From positions 1 to 64,000 of the forward strand of contig JAQGEQ010000314.1 in NCBI GenBank assembly GCA_034620365.1: a stretch of 64,000 nt of DNA, written 5' to 3'. The translations under genes and the position numbers were made by a program. The first letter of the stretch is position 1, and each line of letters starts with the position of its first letter. Positions 23,275 through 37,699 of this stretch are shown piece after piece. The notes under the pieces were generated by a model. That model had not been told where the DNA came from. It saw only the letters and a list, made by a program, of their open reading frames with translations, and made no database searches. The DNA is from Pegea sp. RAD2-039. Lineage: Eukaryota; Chordata; Thaliacea; Salpida; Salpidae.

Positions 23275-23999
23275 ATGATGACGACAGCGGGGAATACCCA
23301 GATGATGTCGGATATGAATATGACGGAACATAACATGAATCACTCTATGTCAGGAATGAATCATTCTCCTGGAGTAAGTTACTCGCGATGACGTAACCAT
23401 GACGTCATCAGTTACTATTTGCAGATGATGATGATGCATATGACGTTTTATTTTGGTTACAAAAAAGTTGATGTTTTGTTTCCTGGAATAACTATTAACA
23501 CAAAAGCAGGTTTGTTGACGTCATCACTTTTAGTGACGTCATCAATCAAATTTTGAAATTGTTTACAGAAATGGTTTGGGCTTGTTTGGTACTTTTTATC
23601 ATTTCGATGTTATATGAAGGACTAAAAGTCTTACGTCAGTCCTTATTACGTCATAGCCTCACGCGTGACGTCACTAAATACTCGCCACCAGCAGCTTACA
23701 CGTCGAACGCGATGGATGGCATCATCACAACGCGAACATTGAAGTAACAAAACAATTCAAAAATCCTCAAAATATTTATTTCTTTTAACAACAGATTAAA
23801 AAAGATGACGTCATTGCCACACGTCATTCAAACGCTTCTTCACGCGATTCAAATCTCCGTCAGCTACGCGCTCATGTTAATTTTTATGACGTATAACGGC
23901 TATTTAGCGATTTCGATTATTATCGGCTCCTCATGCGGATATTTCTTGTTTGGTTGGAAACAGTCGGTTGTTGTCGATAGCAACGAACATTGTCATTGA
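23275..23999 (+). CDS. SLC31A1: High-affinity copper transporter CTR1 (SLC31 family)
   Basis: Four exons (23275-23373, 23425-23509, 23569-23743, 23795-23999) give 187 residues; human CTR1 is 190. CTR1 forms a plasma-membrane trimer that imports Cu(I). The Met/His-rich extracellular N-terminus ([20 protein letters not shown]) binds copper. TM1 is [20 protein letters not shown]2 holds the essential MxxxM motif in [12 protein letters not shown]3 holds a GxxxG-type packing motif ([11 protein letters not shown]). The C-terminus is the conserved HCH. All introns are 50-60 bp; introns 2 and 3 are split at the phases needed to rebuild the family sequence ([24 protein letters not shown]). It follows ANKDD1 by about 0.8 kb on the same strand. 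Confidence 0.96.
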
Positions 24000-24824
24000 T
24001 GAGGTCATCACATCCGTTCACTAAGTGACGTCATCACTTATATTTGTTCAATTAATGACGTCATTAACTATCTAGAAGCTTTTATGACGATTGCAGTAAA
24101 CAATTTTTTATCGTTCAAATTGTATGACGTCATTAATTGTTTAATTAATTTATGTATATTGATGTCATCGTTAATGACGTCATAAGTTAATAAAAATGTA
24201 AAAAGTTAAATTTGATGACGTCAATTTTGTTGGGGAATTACCGAAAGTAGATTTGAGTTTTGTTTTGGAGTTGTTTTTGAGATTAGAGATTTTCAGAAAA
24301 AATTGCTTCGCGCGCTTTCTTCCGCGAAAACCGATTAAAGATAATTTCTAATTTTAAAATTCAGAGAAATCCTAAAAAAGAAATTTTCTTGAATCTTAAA
24401 CCTTCTTTTTCTAAACTCCAGATTTACTAATTGATTGAAGCGAGAGAGAAAGAAGTTTAGAACAGCGCCACCACGTGATCAGCTGTTTACAATTAATTAA
24501 TAAAATTTCAATTTTATCTTTTCATACTTTTTCAAACTTCACAAATTTTTTTTTCTTCTTTTTTTTTTCACTTCGAAAATTTTTCAGCAAAAAAAAGTTG
24601 AATTTAAAAAAAAACGAGAAAAAATTTTCATCAATTTTTTACAAGAAGTTTTGAGTCACCAGAAATTATTTCAGTTTCGAGAACAACCAGAGCGCGTTTA
24701 TGACGTCATCACAGCAGCTATTTGCATTCTGTTTTTATTTGAAGATTTTTTTTGAAGTTATTAATTTTTTTTAGAAATAAAAATATCAAAATTTTAGTGC
24801 GCTCGAACTAGTGACGTCATCAAC
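24000..24824. other. Intergenic region CTR1 to NCS-1
   Basis: Contains the CTR1 3' flank with several octamers (24024-24185), an E-box/CACGTG at about 24472, and an AT-rich probable 5' UTR of NCS-1 with octamers at about 24700 and 24811. No coding sequence recognised. Confidence 0.55.
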
Positions 24825-26301
24825 ATGGGCAACTGTTATCATCGACTTCGAGGCGAAGAGCTTCGAGAACTTCAACAAAAAACTCACTGTAAGAGACGAT
24901 GACGTCATCAAATCATGATTTTCAGATTCGAATTTTTTAGTCTCAAAAAAAGAAATCCAAAAATGGTACCGGGACTTTATGGTCGATTGCCCAAATGGCC
25001 GACTTAAAAAAGAGGTAAAGACCTTTTAACAAGTTGACTTTGAAGCTAACCATCATGATGACGTCATTGTTGTGTTGATGACGTCATAGGAATTTCAGAC
25101 AGTTTATCAACAGTTCTTTCCTGACGGTGACCCTTCGCGTTTCGCGACTTTTGTCTTTAATGTCTTTGATTCAGATAAAGTAATTTGCATAAAAATAGAA
25201 GATGACAGCGTTGATGACGTCATTATTGTCACAGGATGGTTATATAACTTTCAAAGAATTCATCGCAGCCTTGTCTGTGACGTCACGAGGAAATATTGAA
25301 GAAAAATTAGATTGTGAGTGAATTATTGTCAATTATGACGTCATTGGTTTATTTATCGATTCGTTGATGATGTCATTACTGGCTAGTGGAGCTGATGACG
25401 TCATCCAATTTTTGTCATTAAACTTTAATTTTTCTGATGCCAAAGTGGAAAAAAGCCAATTTAGAAATTTGTTTTTGAATTTTAAATCACATGACCTTAA
25501 GTGACCTGATCGAAGCATCGATTGGATCGCGTTTTCGATGGCGGCGGCGGCAGCGGTGGCGATCTTTTCAAACAAATTTCCTTTCAGGAAACTTTTTCCA
25601 CCGAAATTTTTCTTTAAAGTTTCTGATTAAAAATTCATGAAGAAAAAAAAATCAACAAAAAAAAAACAGAAACTTTTTTTTTTGGCTTTTTTTGGTTTTG
25701 GCTTCAAAAATTTAATAAATCAAAAATTTCAAATCTATAAGATCTGCTGATGACGTCATCAACTTGTTACTGATGACGTCACTTTTTTAGGGGCTTTCAA
25801 TTTATATGATTTGGATAATGACGGTTTTATCACTCAAGTTGAAATGTTGGATATTGTTGAAGCCATCTACGCAATGGTGGTTAGTGACACGTCATACCGA
25901 TGATGACGTCATATTAATGACATCATTACTGAACAGGGAAACTCAATTGATCTTCCAGAAGATGAAGATACTCCTGATAAAAGAGTCCGAAAAATATTTT
26001 CGATGATGGATAAGGTAAGCGGTGATGACGTCATTGAAGCGATGATGACGTCATTGAAGCGACGATGACGTCATTGAAGCGATGATGACGTCATTGAAAC
26101 GATTATGACGTCATTGATTGTAATTCAATAATTAGTTTTTCACCGAAATATCAATTTTGATGACGTAAGCTTCTGATGACGTCATATTCACAGAACAACG
26201 ACGGGAAATTATCGAAAGAAGAATTTCGAGAAGGATCAAAAAATGATTCTTATATCGTTCAAGCTTTATCAGCTGGTTTCGACCAACCTCCAGCTAATTG
26301 A
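24825..26301 (+). CDS. NCS1: Neuronal calcium sensor 1 (frequenin) family
   Basis: Seven exons (24825-24888, 24926-25014, 25090-25179, 25235-25313, 25791-25879, 25937-26014, 26194-26301) encode 198 residues; NCS-1 is 190. N-terminal MGNCYHRL is a myristoylation signal. EF1 is degenerate (DCPNG), as always in this family. EF2 ([12 protein letters not shown]), EF3 ([12 protein letters not shown]) and EF4 ([12 protein letters not shown]) have intact Ca-binding loops. [12 protein letters not shown] and [11 protein letters not shown] are family signatures. Expected role: Ca-dependent regulation of exocytosis, PI4-kinase and GPCR kinases at membranes. Exon 3 starts at TCATAG|GAATTTCAG, because this restores the conserved [10 protein letters not shown]; a second AG nine bases on would lose it. 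Intron 4 is 477 bp; the others are 37-180 bp. The conserved VTS is written by an octamer (GTGACGTCA). Confidence 0.94.
26019..26120. repeat. 20-bp octamer repeat in NCS-1 intron 6
   Basis: Five copies of GATGATGACGTCATTGAAGC immediately after the exon 6 donor, ending with diverged units. The octamer is intact in every unit. Confidence 0.85.
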
Positions 26302-26695
26302 TCGAAGATTATGACGTCATCAAAAACAATGATGACGTCATCAACCATCCACTACACTGATGACATCATCAATTTATCTTTTATTTTCTATTTCACTTCT
26401 CGCTTGGTTTCTTTCCTCACTTTCGATGACGTCATTAACAAATTTGATTTTTTTGTTTTTCGATTTTATTAAAATTTGATTTTGGTAAAAAAAATTATTG
26501 TGATTTTTTTTCGCGAAATGACGTCATGTAGTAGAAACGATGATGACGTCATCATCAATCAAAAGTCGATCGAACGAAGAAACCCGATTTGTCCGGAGTT
26601 TTTTTCCGAGATTTTTTTTTCATCTTTTTTTGTTTTGAACTCAACTCAGCAGCAACCTGAAAAACCTGATGACGTCACACATGACGATGACGTCA
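26302..26695. other. Convergent 3' flanks of NCS-1 and ANKRD42
   Basis: About 390 bp between two stop codons on opposite strands. It holds seven or so octamers and T-rich stretches; presumably the 3' UTRs. An open frame at 26476-26703 has no homology and is not called. Confidence 0.5.
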
Positions 26696-29162
<2,467 letters not shown>

Positions 29163-30925
29163 GACGTCATCAGTTTCGATAATTTAGTTTATTACTATCA
29201 AAGTTACAGTTCTGAATTTTGATAAAAAATAAAGTTTTTAATAAAAGTTTGAAAATCAATTTTATTAAAAATAAATTATTTTTTTTTTGATAATTAGATT
29301 TAAAAATTGAAATAAAATTTTCAAATTTTTTTATAAATCTTTAATTTTAGTAAATTCAAGAAACAACTTATTCTTAACTTCTTATTAAATTATTTATTTC
29401 CTGTTAAAATGAAGCTATTTTAAAGACTGAAACATCCAAAAATAGAAAAGTAAGAAAATAGTAAACAACAAAAATTTATTTAAAACTTTTTTATCAGCTC
29501 TTTAAAAAAATCTTCCAAAAAAAATTTACTAAAAATTTTATTTCAGAAAAAAAAAGTGAAAACTTAGCTTCAAAAAAAAAACTTTTTCATCTTACTTCAA
29601 ACCAAACGCTATAGTTTACTCTCCGGTTGCTATGACGACATCCATAAAATCATTCAAGCGAAAATAAGTTTACCATAAAATTAATAGCTAACCAAAATAT
29701 TTTGTTTTAAAATTTAAATATCAAAATTGTCATCCTGAATTTTTTAGGATTTATTAGATCCAGTCTGGAATGACATCATAGCGCTATAAGTCGATAATAC
29801 TATAAAAAGAAATGTTTTTTAATAATCTGATTATAGAATAGACGTCATACAGTTGTAGAATTTAATTTTAATAAATAAAAATAAAGTGAAATTAAGTCGA
29901 TTACAGATGTAACCATTTTTAAAGTAGTAACTTAATAAGATTAAATGTAACAACATTTTATATTTATTATTAACCATCCACAATATATTTTGTTTAGTTC
30001 ATTTTGTCTTATAAAGTTTTTTGTATTTTAACCACACAAGCTTTCGTTAACTCACAAAATATAAAAAATAATCATATAACTATAAAATATAAAATAACTT
30101 TGAGATAACAAAAGATTTTGTATTTAATATTTACATAAAAAATAACATTTTTATTTGTTTTAATTTTGACTAAACTTAAATTAAAAAAAAACTGTTGTAA
30201 TGCTTGAATAAAATTAAAAAAATCAATTTATAATTTAAAGCAATATTTATATATATTAATATATATATTTTTAAATATTTTTTAAAGTGATAATTAAGTT
30301 TTTTTTAATGCCGAACTTTTAATAAAAATAGACTTTTTTAGATCAGTTGTTTTTATTTTATAGTTACAGCTAAATAATTAATTTTTTCTATTTTAAATTT
30401 GTTCAAAAAATTAAGATATTAAAAAAGCAGTTTTAAGATTCAATATTAGAATAATTTAAATTTCTTATTTTTATATATTTTTACATTATTTTTGTTAAGT
30501 TTTATTACTTTGTTTTTAAAACTAAAACTTCTAACAATTTTCCTTTTTTTTATATTAATTATTTATATTTTAAAATTTAATTTATTTAATAATTTATTAA
30601 TCTTTTTCTGAAGTTTAAATTTTGTTTTTGTTTTTAAATTTTTAACATTCTTGAATTTAGTTGTATGAATAATTTATGTTTTTGTTCATAAAATATCTAA
30701 ATCAAATAGAAAATCTAACATTTCTTTTAAAATCTTTTTAAATTCTTTTTCTTATCTCTAAAATTCAATTTTTTAACTTTCAGAACTTTTATAATATCAA
30801 CTTTTTCAAAAGCAAGTTATTTTATAATTTAATTTTTCATTTTTATAAAATATAATTTTTTTAATTGTTTCCAGAATCAATTATCAAATTTATTTTATCA
30901 TTTGGAAACCCTGTTTTATCACCAA
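29163..30925. other. AT-rich intergenic region between divergent genes
   Basis: Between the start codons of ANKRD42 (-) and the CIB gene (+). Nearly pure A/T from 29200 to 30900. Not visibly repetitive; promoters cannot be placed. An X-box-like GGTTGCTATGACGAC is at about 29625. Confidence 0.55.
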
Positions 30926-31812
30926 ATGGGTATTTTTAATTCAAAACAAGAAAACTTTACAGAAAATGAACTTAAAGAATTTGCGGTGAGCAAAAAAATA
31001 ACAACAATTTCTAAAAATAACAAAAATTTTATTCAGGAATTAACTTATTTCACAAAAACTGAAATCCTCAAGTAAGTAACCAATTATTACGTCATCACAA
31101 CCTTTCCATTATGACGTCATCACATCTCTTCAGACTCTATGACATTTTTTGTAATGGAGAATCCCCTAAGGAAGCAAAACATCGAATCAGCCAATCAGAA
31201 GCCTGCGATTTGCCTTATTTGGAATGTAATCCTTTTAAGTGAGTAATGACGCAGTTGATGACGTCATCATGACATCATATTCACAGCGATCGAATTTGTC
31301 GCGTTTTCTCTTCAAGTCCGAATGAAGATGGAAGCTTGAGTTTTGATGACTTCGTCGACGTCATGAATGTTTTTCACGTCAAAGCTCCAATTTCACTGAA
31401 AATCGAATATGCCTTCAAAATCTACGGTAACGTGACGTCATCGTTCTCGTGTTTGTATGACGTCATCGATGATTTCAGATTTTAACGAGGATGATTTGCT
31501 TGATTCTGAAGATCTTGAAGTTGTTATGGAACGCCTAATCGGTTGTCATGACAACCGCAGTTTTCAACCCGAAGAACTTAATATAATGACGCGAAACGTG
31601 AGTGACGTCATCATCATCATCATTCAAATTACTGATGAAGATTTGTAGATTATGGAAGAAGCAGATCTAGATGATGACGGATGCTTGTCATTCGCGGAAT
31701 TTGAACACGTCATCACCAAGTCCTCTGATTTCTTGCAGTTTGTTGAAAAAATTGAAAAATAGATTAAAATTCTAAAAATTCTATTTTCAGAGCTTTCAGC
31801 ATTCGTTTGTAG
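30926..31812 (+). CDS. CIB family protein (calcium and integrin-binding)
   Basis: Seven exons (30926-30985, 31037-31071, 31134-31238, 31287-31426, 31479-31597, 31649-31737, 31791-31812) encode 189 residues, the usual CIB length. MGIFNSKQ is a myristoylation signal. Conserved strings: FTKTEILKLYDIF, CNPFNDRICRVFS, GSLSFDDFVDVMNVF, APISLKIEYAFKIYDF. EF3 (DFNEDDLLDSED) and EF4 (DLDDDGCLSFAE) look Ca-competent; the N-terminal EF hands are degenerate as in the family. The C-terminus FLQAFSIRL corresponds to the CIB tail that packs against the integrin-binding cleft. The last exon is only 22 bp. I cannot assign it to CIB1, 2, 3 or 4. Exon 5 includes the palindrome CGGTTGTCATGACAACCG. The stop is followed at once by an octamer array. 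Confidence 0.9.
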
Positions 31813-32140
31813 TGATGACGTCACTACTTCTGCTGATGACGTCACTACTTTTACTGATGGCGTCACTACTATCTGATGATGACGTCACTACTACCTGATA
31901 ATGGCGTCACTATTATCTGATGATGACGTCACTATTATCTGATGATGACGTCACTACTACCTGATGATGACGTCACTACTACCTGATGATGACGTCACTA
32001 TTACCTGCTGATGCCGTCACTATTTCTACTGATGACGTCACTACTACCTGATGATGACGTCACTACTTCTACTGATGACGTCACTACTATCTGATGATGA
32101 CGTCACTATTATCTGATGATGACGTCACTACTTTCTACTA
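31813..32140. repeat. ~20-22-bp octamer minisatellite right after the CIB stop
   Basis: About 15 copies of TGATGACGTCACTACTACC or TGATGACGTCACTATTATC forms. It begins at the base after the TAG stop codon and so forms the proximal 3' UTR. Confidence 0.93.
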
Positions 32141-32571
32141 TTTAACACATTTACACAGATTTTAATTCGAAATTTTTTTTGGGGATTTTTTAATAAAAAT
32201 ATTTTTTTGAATTTTTTTATTTTTTTACGAAAAATGAATTTTTTAAGATTTTTTTTTCTTCATCATCATGAATGAAGATCTAAACTCCTCATCGTCAGCA
32301 ACTTACTTCTATGACGTCATTTAAAGACGCTTTTGCTTCGATTTCAACTTTTTAAAACTCATATTGCTAGCATGCGGTGATTGAAGATCTTCAACTGATG
32401 ACGTCATTACAGCGCTTCTGACATAACCATCGATAAGTTTGCTGTTTGATAAACTCGTTAATAATGACGTCATCTATTAATGACGTCATCTATTAATGAC
32501 GTCATCAACTAACCGAATTTTCAATTTGATATCAATCAAAAATTTCTCTAAATCTTTCACTTGTGACGTCA
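32141..32571. other. Convergent 3' flanks of CIB and ERICH6-like genes
   Basis: T-rich stretch, then three tandem copies of TAATGACGTCATCTAT at 32459-32510. No coding sequence recognised. Confidence 0.5.
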
Positions 32572-33948
32572 TCACTTCTTGTTTCTGCAAGCAACAATGA
32601 CGTCACGTGACGATGACGATGATGACGTCACCTGATCTGCTTTAATTTGAAGTCGGAATTTTTTTTCGAATTTTTTCGTTGAAAATTTCAGGAAAATTTT
32701 TTCTGCTGAAAAAATTCGAAGCGAAAAAAAAGAATTTAAATTTAAAATGAAAGGCTTGAGAGGCGCGTCTGATGACGTCATCGTCCACTTCCACGCGCGT
32801 ATGCGTTTGCCGCTGTCACTAAACAAATAGATGATGACGTCATCAGTTATTTCTCATGATTTTTCTCACTTATAACAAACACCATATCGTGACGTCATCA
32901 TCAGTAATGTTGTGACGTCACGTTGTGCAAATGAAATATGACGTGGCTGAAAGATGAACAAAATTGAACCAATGACGTCATTGCTTCCCTCTGGAACTTT
33001 CTGAATATTTTTGTCGTCATTCTTTCATCAAGAAGTTTTTTTTTCTACTTACATCGAATATGACGTAACAAAGACTTCCCGCGCTTTCGCAAATCATAGT
33101 TGCAGCCAAATTGCCATTTTCGTACCAAATATTTCCCGCGCCATTTTCGTCAACGACCAAAAAAGGTTTTCCGTTTTGATAATTTGTTACTTTCAAATCG
33201 CCGCTAATCTTCACAGCGTTTGTGACGTCATCAAAACTTCCCACTTCCTTTTTCTTTGTTTCTGGTTTTAATGTCCAACCTTCTAACCAACATCGTTGTG
33301 ATGATAGTTGATAATTAATCGTTTTTGGTTGCTTAGCAACTAGAAAAAAAAAAGTATCTCCAGTGAGATTCGAACTCGGGTCTTTGAAATAAACCTGAAT
33401 AGAATTGAGGCTGGGTCAAATCATCAAATTTTTTCAACTCATTTTGAAGATTTGTAATTTTTTCATTTTCTGATTCTATAATTTTCTAAAAGAATTTTTA
33501 AAAAATCAGAAAAATTTTTTGAATAATATTTTTTTTTGACCTTATCTGAATTTTTATTCAAATTTTCATCTCTATTTAACTTCAGGACTTTTTCTGTTGT
33601 CTCTTTTGATTTTTCTGCTCTTTGAATCACAGATTCATAAAATCTTTGTTCTTCTTCACTTAAATCTTCCCAAAAAACTCTCAAAGATTTTTTATCCTAC
33701 AAAATAAAGAAAAATTATTTTCAATTTGATAAAATTAAGTTTATAGAATTTTATAAATTATAAAGTTTTAAAATTTCAATTAAAAATAAAAAATTAATTG
33801 ATTTGTAATTTGTTTTTACTTCAATTTCATTTTTCTTGTTTTCCAGTTCTCTTTCTCTTTTATATCTCAATATAAACGGCTCCGATGACGTCACTACACT
33901 CGTCGAACCTTCTGAAATTTCCACGTCATCATTTGACGTTACCTCCAT
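32572..33948 (-). CDS. ERICH6/FAM194-domain-like protein
   Basis: Six exons (33820-33948, 33541-33696, 33395-33485, 33053-33339, 32870-33000, 32572-32818) join in frame to about 346 residues. The N-terminal third is charged and coiled-coil-like (EDLSEEEQRFYESVIQRAEK). The rest has glycine/aromatic strands such as NIWYENGNLAATMICESAGS, followed by NDSGKRIRAWKW and LKPFILNLN, which resemble the FAM194 domain of ERICH6/ERICH6B (YPSGN-like strand, SGKRI..W motif, LKPxxLNLN). Function in that family is not established; it is often sperm- or cilium-associated. The penultimate exon is less certain because an extra acceptor lies inside it. Codons at the C-terminus (VTSSSSSSRDVI) come from octamers. 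Confidence 0.62.
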
Positions 33949-35164
33949 GACGTCACAATCTATTCATTTTGATGAGAAAACTTACAAAAAAAATCTTTAA
34001 AAAACGTTGAAAAAACTTTTTTGATGACGTCATCACTTAATATCAGTCAAAGTGTTGATGATGTCATCAAAAAAATTAAAGAAAATAAAGTTACAAAAAA
34101 CTTTCAATACAAAAAAATGAACAAAAAAGTTTTTGAAATGAAAAGAAATCTGAATTTTAATAACAATCTTTTCATCTGTCGGTTGTCATGACAACCGACA
34201 ACTTGTAGCGCCAACTTGCGGAAAAAAATTCAGAAAAAAATGTTTCTAAAAAAATTTTGAGAATTATAAATATTTTAAAAGTAAAAAAACAGAATTTTTA
34301 GAATTTTTTCAAAAATTTAATTAGTTTTTAAACAAAATTTTGTAACAAATTTTTTTCTGAACAAATAAATTTGAAAAATTAAGTTTTAAAATGAATCAAA
34401 ATTAGAAAATTTCAAAGAAATAGAAATTTAGAATTTTTATCAAATGACGTTTAGTTTGATTGACAATTGAAGCTACAAATTGTGAATATTAAAGATTATT
34501 ACTCAAAATATCTTTTTAAAAAAATCAAAATATCAAATAAGGACTTTTTATGATATAAATGAAAGTTAAAAAATCAAATATTGACAAAAGTCAATTAAAA
34601 AAGTTTATTTAATAAAATGAATAAATATCAAATATTTAAATAAATTTTTAAACTTTTTATTATTTACTTTTTTTAATTTATTGAAAATCGTTCAAAATTT
34701 TTTTGGTTAATTTTTTATCCTATTAACTTTATAGTAATTTAAAACAACGTTTTTTTCTTTACATCACTTCCTGTTGTCAGAAATCAATGATTTCTTTTAA
34801 TTTGTCAACAAATTAAATATTTCAAAATCTTTTATTTTCTAGTTCAAAGCTGAGATAAAAAATTCAGAAATTTTTAAAATTAATTTTTTAAACAGTTTTT
34901 TTGAAGCTTTTTTTTAATAAAGTTGAAATATTATTTAGAAAATTAAAAAAGTTTAAGAAATTCGAATTGAAATTTTATTTAATGAAAGATAAATAAACCA
35001 ATTAATATTAAATTTTATTAGTAACCAATTACAAAGAATTATTATCTAGAAATTATCTTAAAAAATCTAAAATATAAAAATAATCAACCTTTTAATACAA
35101 GAAGATTAAAAGTAAGATCAAAAAATCAAAAGTTTGTCTCTTTAAGACCAAAAATAAAAAATGT
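33949..35164. other. AT-rich interval upstream of the ERICH6-like gene
   Basis: Contains octamers near 33949 and 34023, the 24-bp palindrome at 34177 and otherwise A/T-rich DNA. No gene recognised. Confidence 0.55.
34177..34200. promoter_or_regulatory. Perfect 24-bp palindrome around GGTTGTCATGACAACC (X-box-like)
   Basis: Every base of 34177-34200 pairs in a perfect palindrome whose core GGTTGTCATGACAACC resembles an RFX X-box. It lies about 230 bp upstream of the ERICH6-like start codon, a plausible promoter position for a cilium- or sperm-related gene. The 18 central bases recur inside CIB exon 5 (31540-31557). Regulation by RFX is inferred. Confidence 0.45.
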
Positions 35165-35235
35165 TCCTACACCGGGAATCGAACCCGGGCCGCCTGGGTG
35201 AAAGCCAGGAATCCTAACCACTAGACCATATAGGA
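35165..35235 (-). tRNA. tRNA-Glu (TTC)
   Basis: The minus strand reads TCCTATATGGTCTAGTGG through to GGTGTAGGA with A as discriminator. The acceptor stem pairs TCCTATA with TGTAGGA. Anticodon loop CTTTCAC gives TTC. The T-arm has GGGTTCGATTCCC. No intron. Confidence 0.96.
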
Positions 35236-35977
35236 TATGCTTTTAAAACAAAAATTGTTTAATCTAAATTTTAAAATTGATGTAAATTAATTTGAAAATA
35301 TAATTATATTTACATTTTTTGAATTTGTAATATTTATTTAATCCAAATTTGAAAAAGCAATAAGTTTTTAAATTAAAAATGAAATGGTTTTTGGGTAAAA
35401 ATTAAACCGTTTACTTCTCTAAACTTTCTTTTTTTTCAGTCTTTTCACAAAAACCAACAAAATTTATTTTTAGACAAATTACTTTTGATTTGAGTTTAGA
35501 GGTTCGAGAAAATTTTGTTTTAAAAATATTTTCTACATTTTTCAAATTAGTCAAAACATTTATAAAATTTATTGTTTAAATTCGATGACGCAAATGATGA
35601 CGTCATCAAATTTTCAGTGTGTAGTCATCATCTGTCTTGTTGGCAAAAGATTTTTTTTTTTTTTCGAAATTCTCAAAAATTTTCTGTTTTTGTAAAAAAC
35701 ATTAATTTTTGATTTCAAAAAAAACTTTCTCTGTTTTCAACTTTAGCTGTCAAATGACGTCACGCATCAGGTAATACACTTGTGACGTCATTTCTTCTTT
35801 TCTTCTACGTCTTCAGTTGTTTATTTCACTTCAGTTTAGTTGTCAGAGTCAGAAAAAAAGCGAAAAGACGATTTTTAATTCAAAAGTTGAAAAGTTGATA
35901 AACATCTTCGACGATGACGTCACCAAAAATCGGAAATGACGTCACTTTTCTCTTTCAGGCTTTTACAAAATTAAAAA
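35236..35977. other. Upstream region of the ARL gene
   Basis: AT-rich, then octamers near 35597, 35754, 35782, 35914 and 35938 just before the start codon, giving a CRE-rich 5' flank. A short upstream ATG frame at 35914 overlaps the ARL start in another frame. Confidence 0.5.
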
Positions 35978-36493
35978 ATGGGAATTTGTCCACTGGGCGG
36001 CAGAAGAGAGATTCGAGTCGTGTTTATCGGCATCGATGGAAGCGGGAAGACGTCGCTTTTGAACGCAATTCGCGATGGAAACTGCGGTGTGACGTCACCA
36101 ACAGTAGGCTTCAACTTCGCGACGGTTCGTCATGACAACACAGAAGTCAGTATCTGGGACACAGGAGGCCATGAAAAGATTCGCGATTTATGGCGTCATT
36201 ACTACGATGACGTCACTGGTGTGGTTTTTGTGGTCGATGCGAGCGATGAAGCGCGGTTAGAAGAAGCTCATGACGAAATGCAAAAAGCGCTTCGCGATAT
36301 AAATCTAAAAGAAGCTTTTATTCTGATTCTTGCAAATAAATGTGATCGCGAAGTACTCGGTGATGACGTCATCAGTTCACGACTTAACGTGACGCTAGTA
36401 GCTGGTTCGCGACGCCATGCTGTGATTAGTTGTAGCGCCACTAAGCGGATAAATCTCGACGCTGCACTTGATTGGATGACGTCATCAAAATAA
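35978..36493 (+). CDS. ARF-like (ARL) small GTPase
   Basis: A single-exon frame of 171 residues, the usual ARF/ARL size. N-terminal MGICPLGG has Gly2 for myristoylation and Cys4 as a possible palmitoylation site. G1 is GIDGSGKTS (residues 18-26), switch I contains PTVGFN, G3 is WDTGGH (60-65), then IRDLWRHYY; G4 is NKCD and G5 CSATK. ARLs act as GTP switches in membrane and ciliary traffic. The switch II glutamine is His65, as in SAR1, so intrinsic hydrolysis may differ from ARF. The subfamily is unclear (ARL2/3/13-like features in IRDLWRHYYDDVTGVVFVVD). Octamers encode DDVT, DDVI and the terminal WMTSSK. Confidence 0.87.
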   Translation: MGICPLGGRREIRVVFIGIDGSGKTSLLNAIRDGNCGVTSPTVGFNFATVRHDNTEVSIWDTGGHEKIRDLWRHYYDDVTGVVFVVDASDEARLEEAHDEMQKALRDINLKEAFILILANKCDREVLGDDVISSRLNVTLVAGSRRHAVISCSATKRINLDAALDWMTSSK

Positions 36494-37699
36494 TGATGTC
36501 ATTGATATTTATTTTGTCGTTTTTAAAAAAGTTGTAAAAAAAATTTTAAAATTTCATAAAAATATTCAGAAATTTTTTTTTTTTTTTTCAGTAAAATTTT
36601 AAATTGGATTAAAATTAAAATTTAAAAAAAAAATGGAACAAAAAATTTTGTTATCAAATTTATAAGGAAATAGAAAAAGAAATTATTTATAAATTACTGA
36701 ATAATTTGATTTTTAGAATTATTAAAAATATAATTAGAATTTTTTATAAATAATTAAATTTTTTACAAATTTGTACAAAAATTTTTGGTCGGAATTTAAT
36801 TTCAAAAATTAAAAAAAAATTTAAATTCAAAATTTTTTATCCGCTAGGTAGCGATCGAGAGTCACCTCCAAGTTCCTTTTGTAAATATTTATTTTAAATT
36901 CAGTTCAGAGTTTAATTAAAAGCAATCCACAGATAGCTCTTATAACAGATGCACGTAGATAAGCAGAAAAAGTAAAAAAAAACGTTTTGAGGTTTAAAAG
37001 AAAAAGATTTTTTGTCAAAAAATTCAAATTTTTGTGGTTTAAGAGATTTTGGAATTAAAAAAATTAAGAAAAAATTGAGAGAATTAAAAGAAAAAAAGTA
37101 AAAAGCCAATTTAGTTGAAGTTAAATGTGTGTTCAGTGAAGCGGAACGACGAATATTGTTGAAACCAATTTTGATTTTTTTGTATTATATAAAAAATGGT
37201 CGAATTTTTTTCAGGTTTTATTTCTTTTTTTGTCGAAAATTTTTTTTCTGATTAAAATGTAAAAAAAAAAAGGATTAAAATAAGAATTTTGAATAGTTTT
37301 ATTCGTATTTTTTTCGTTTCTTTTTTTTTCAAAAATAATTTTCAAAAAGAAAATTAAATCAAAAAAAAAATAATTTTAAAAACTTTGATTTTTTAACTTT
37401 TTCTTTTTATTATTAACGAATCTCAAAAATATTTCCTTATTTGGTAAAAAAATAGTTGAATCTTTTCGGCGATTCGATGATGTAATCGCAACAAACATGT
37501 TTGTTGTTCGTTGATGACGTCATCAGCGCTATCGTCGCTGTGTTGGCGCGTTTAAATATTTTCAGTTAAAACAAACAAATATTAAATTTCCACGAAACGA
37601 AATCAATTTATGAAATCATCTTTGATGACATCATCGTCGATCATGACGTCATCATCCAGTTTGAAAATCAACTTTTTTTTTTTAAAGATTTTTTAGAAA
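36494..37699. other. AT-rich interval between ARL and kazrin genes
   Basis: No gene recognised. Long A/T runs from 36500 to 37430; octamers near 37515 and 37642 immediately upstream of kazrin. An upstream kazrin exon cannot be excluded. Confidence 0.5.

Noticed and set aside
33355..33390. Minus-strand GAGTTCGAATCTCACTGG resembling a tRNA 3' half
   Set aside because: Lies in an intron of the ERICH6-like gene, stem pairing is incomplete and no 5' half is found.
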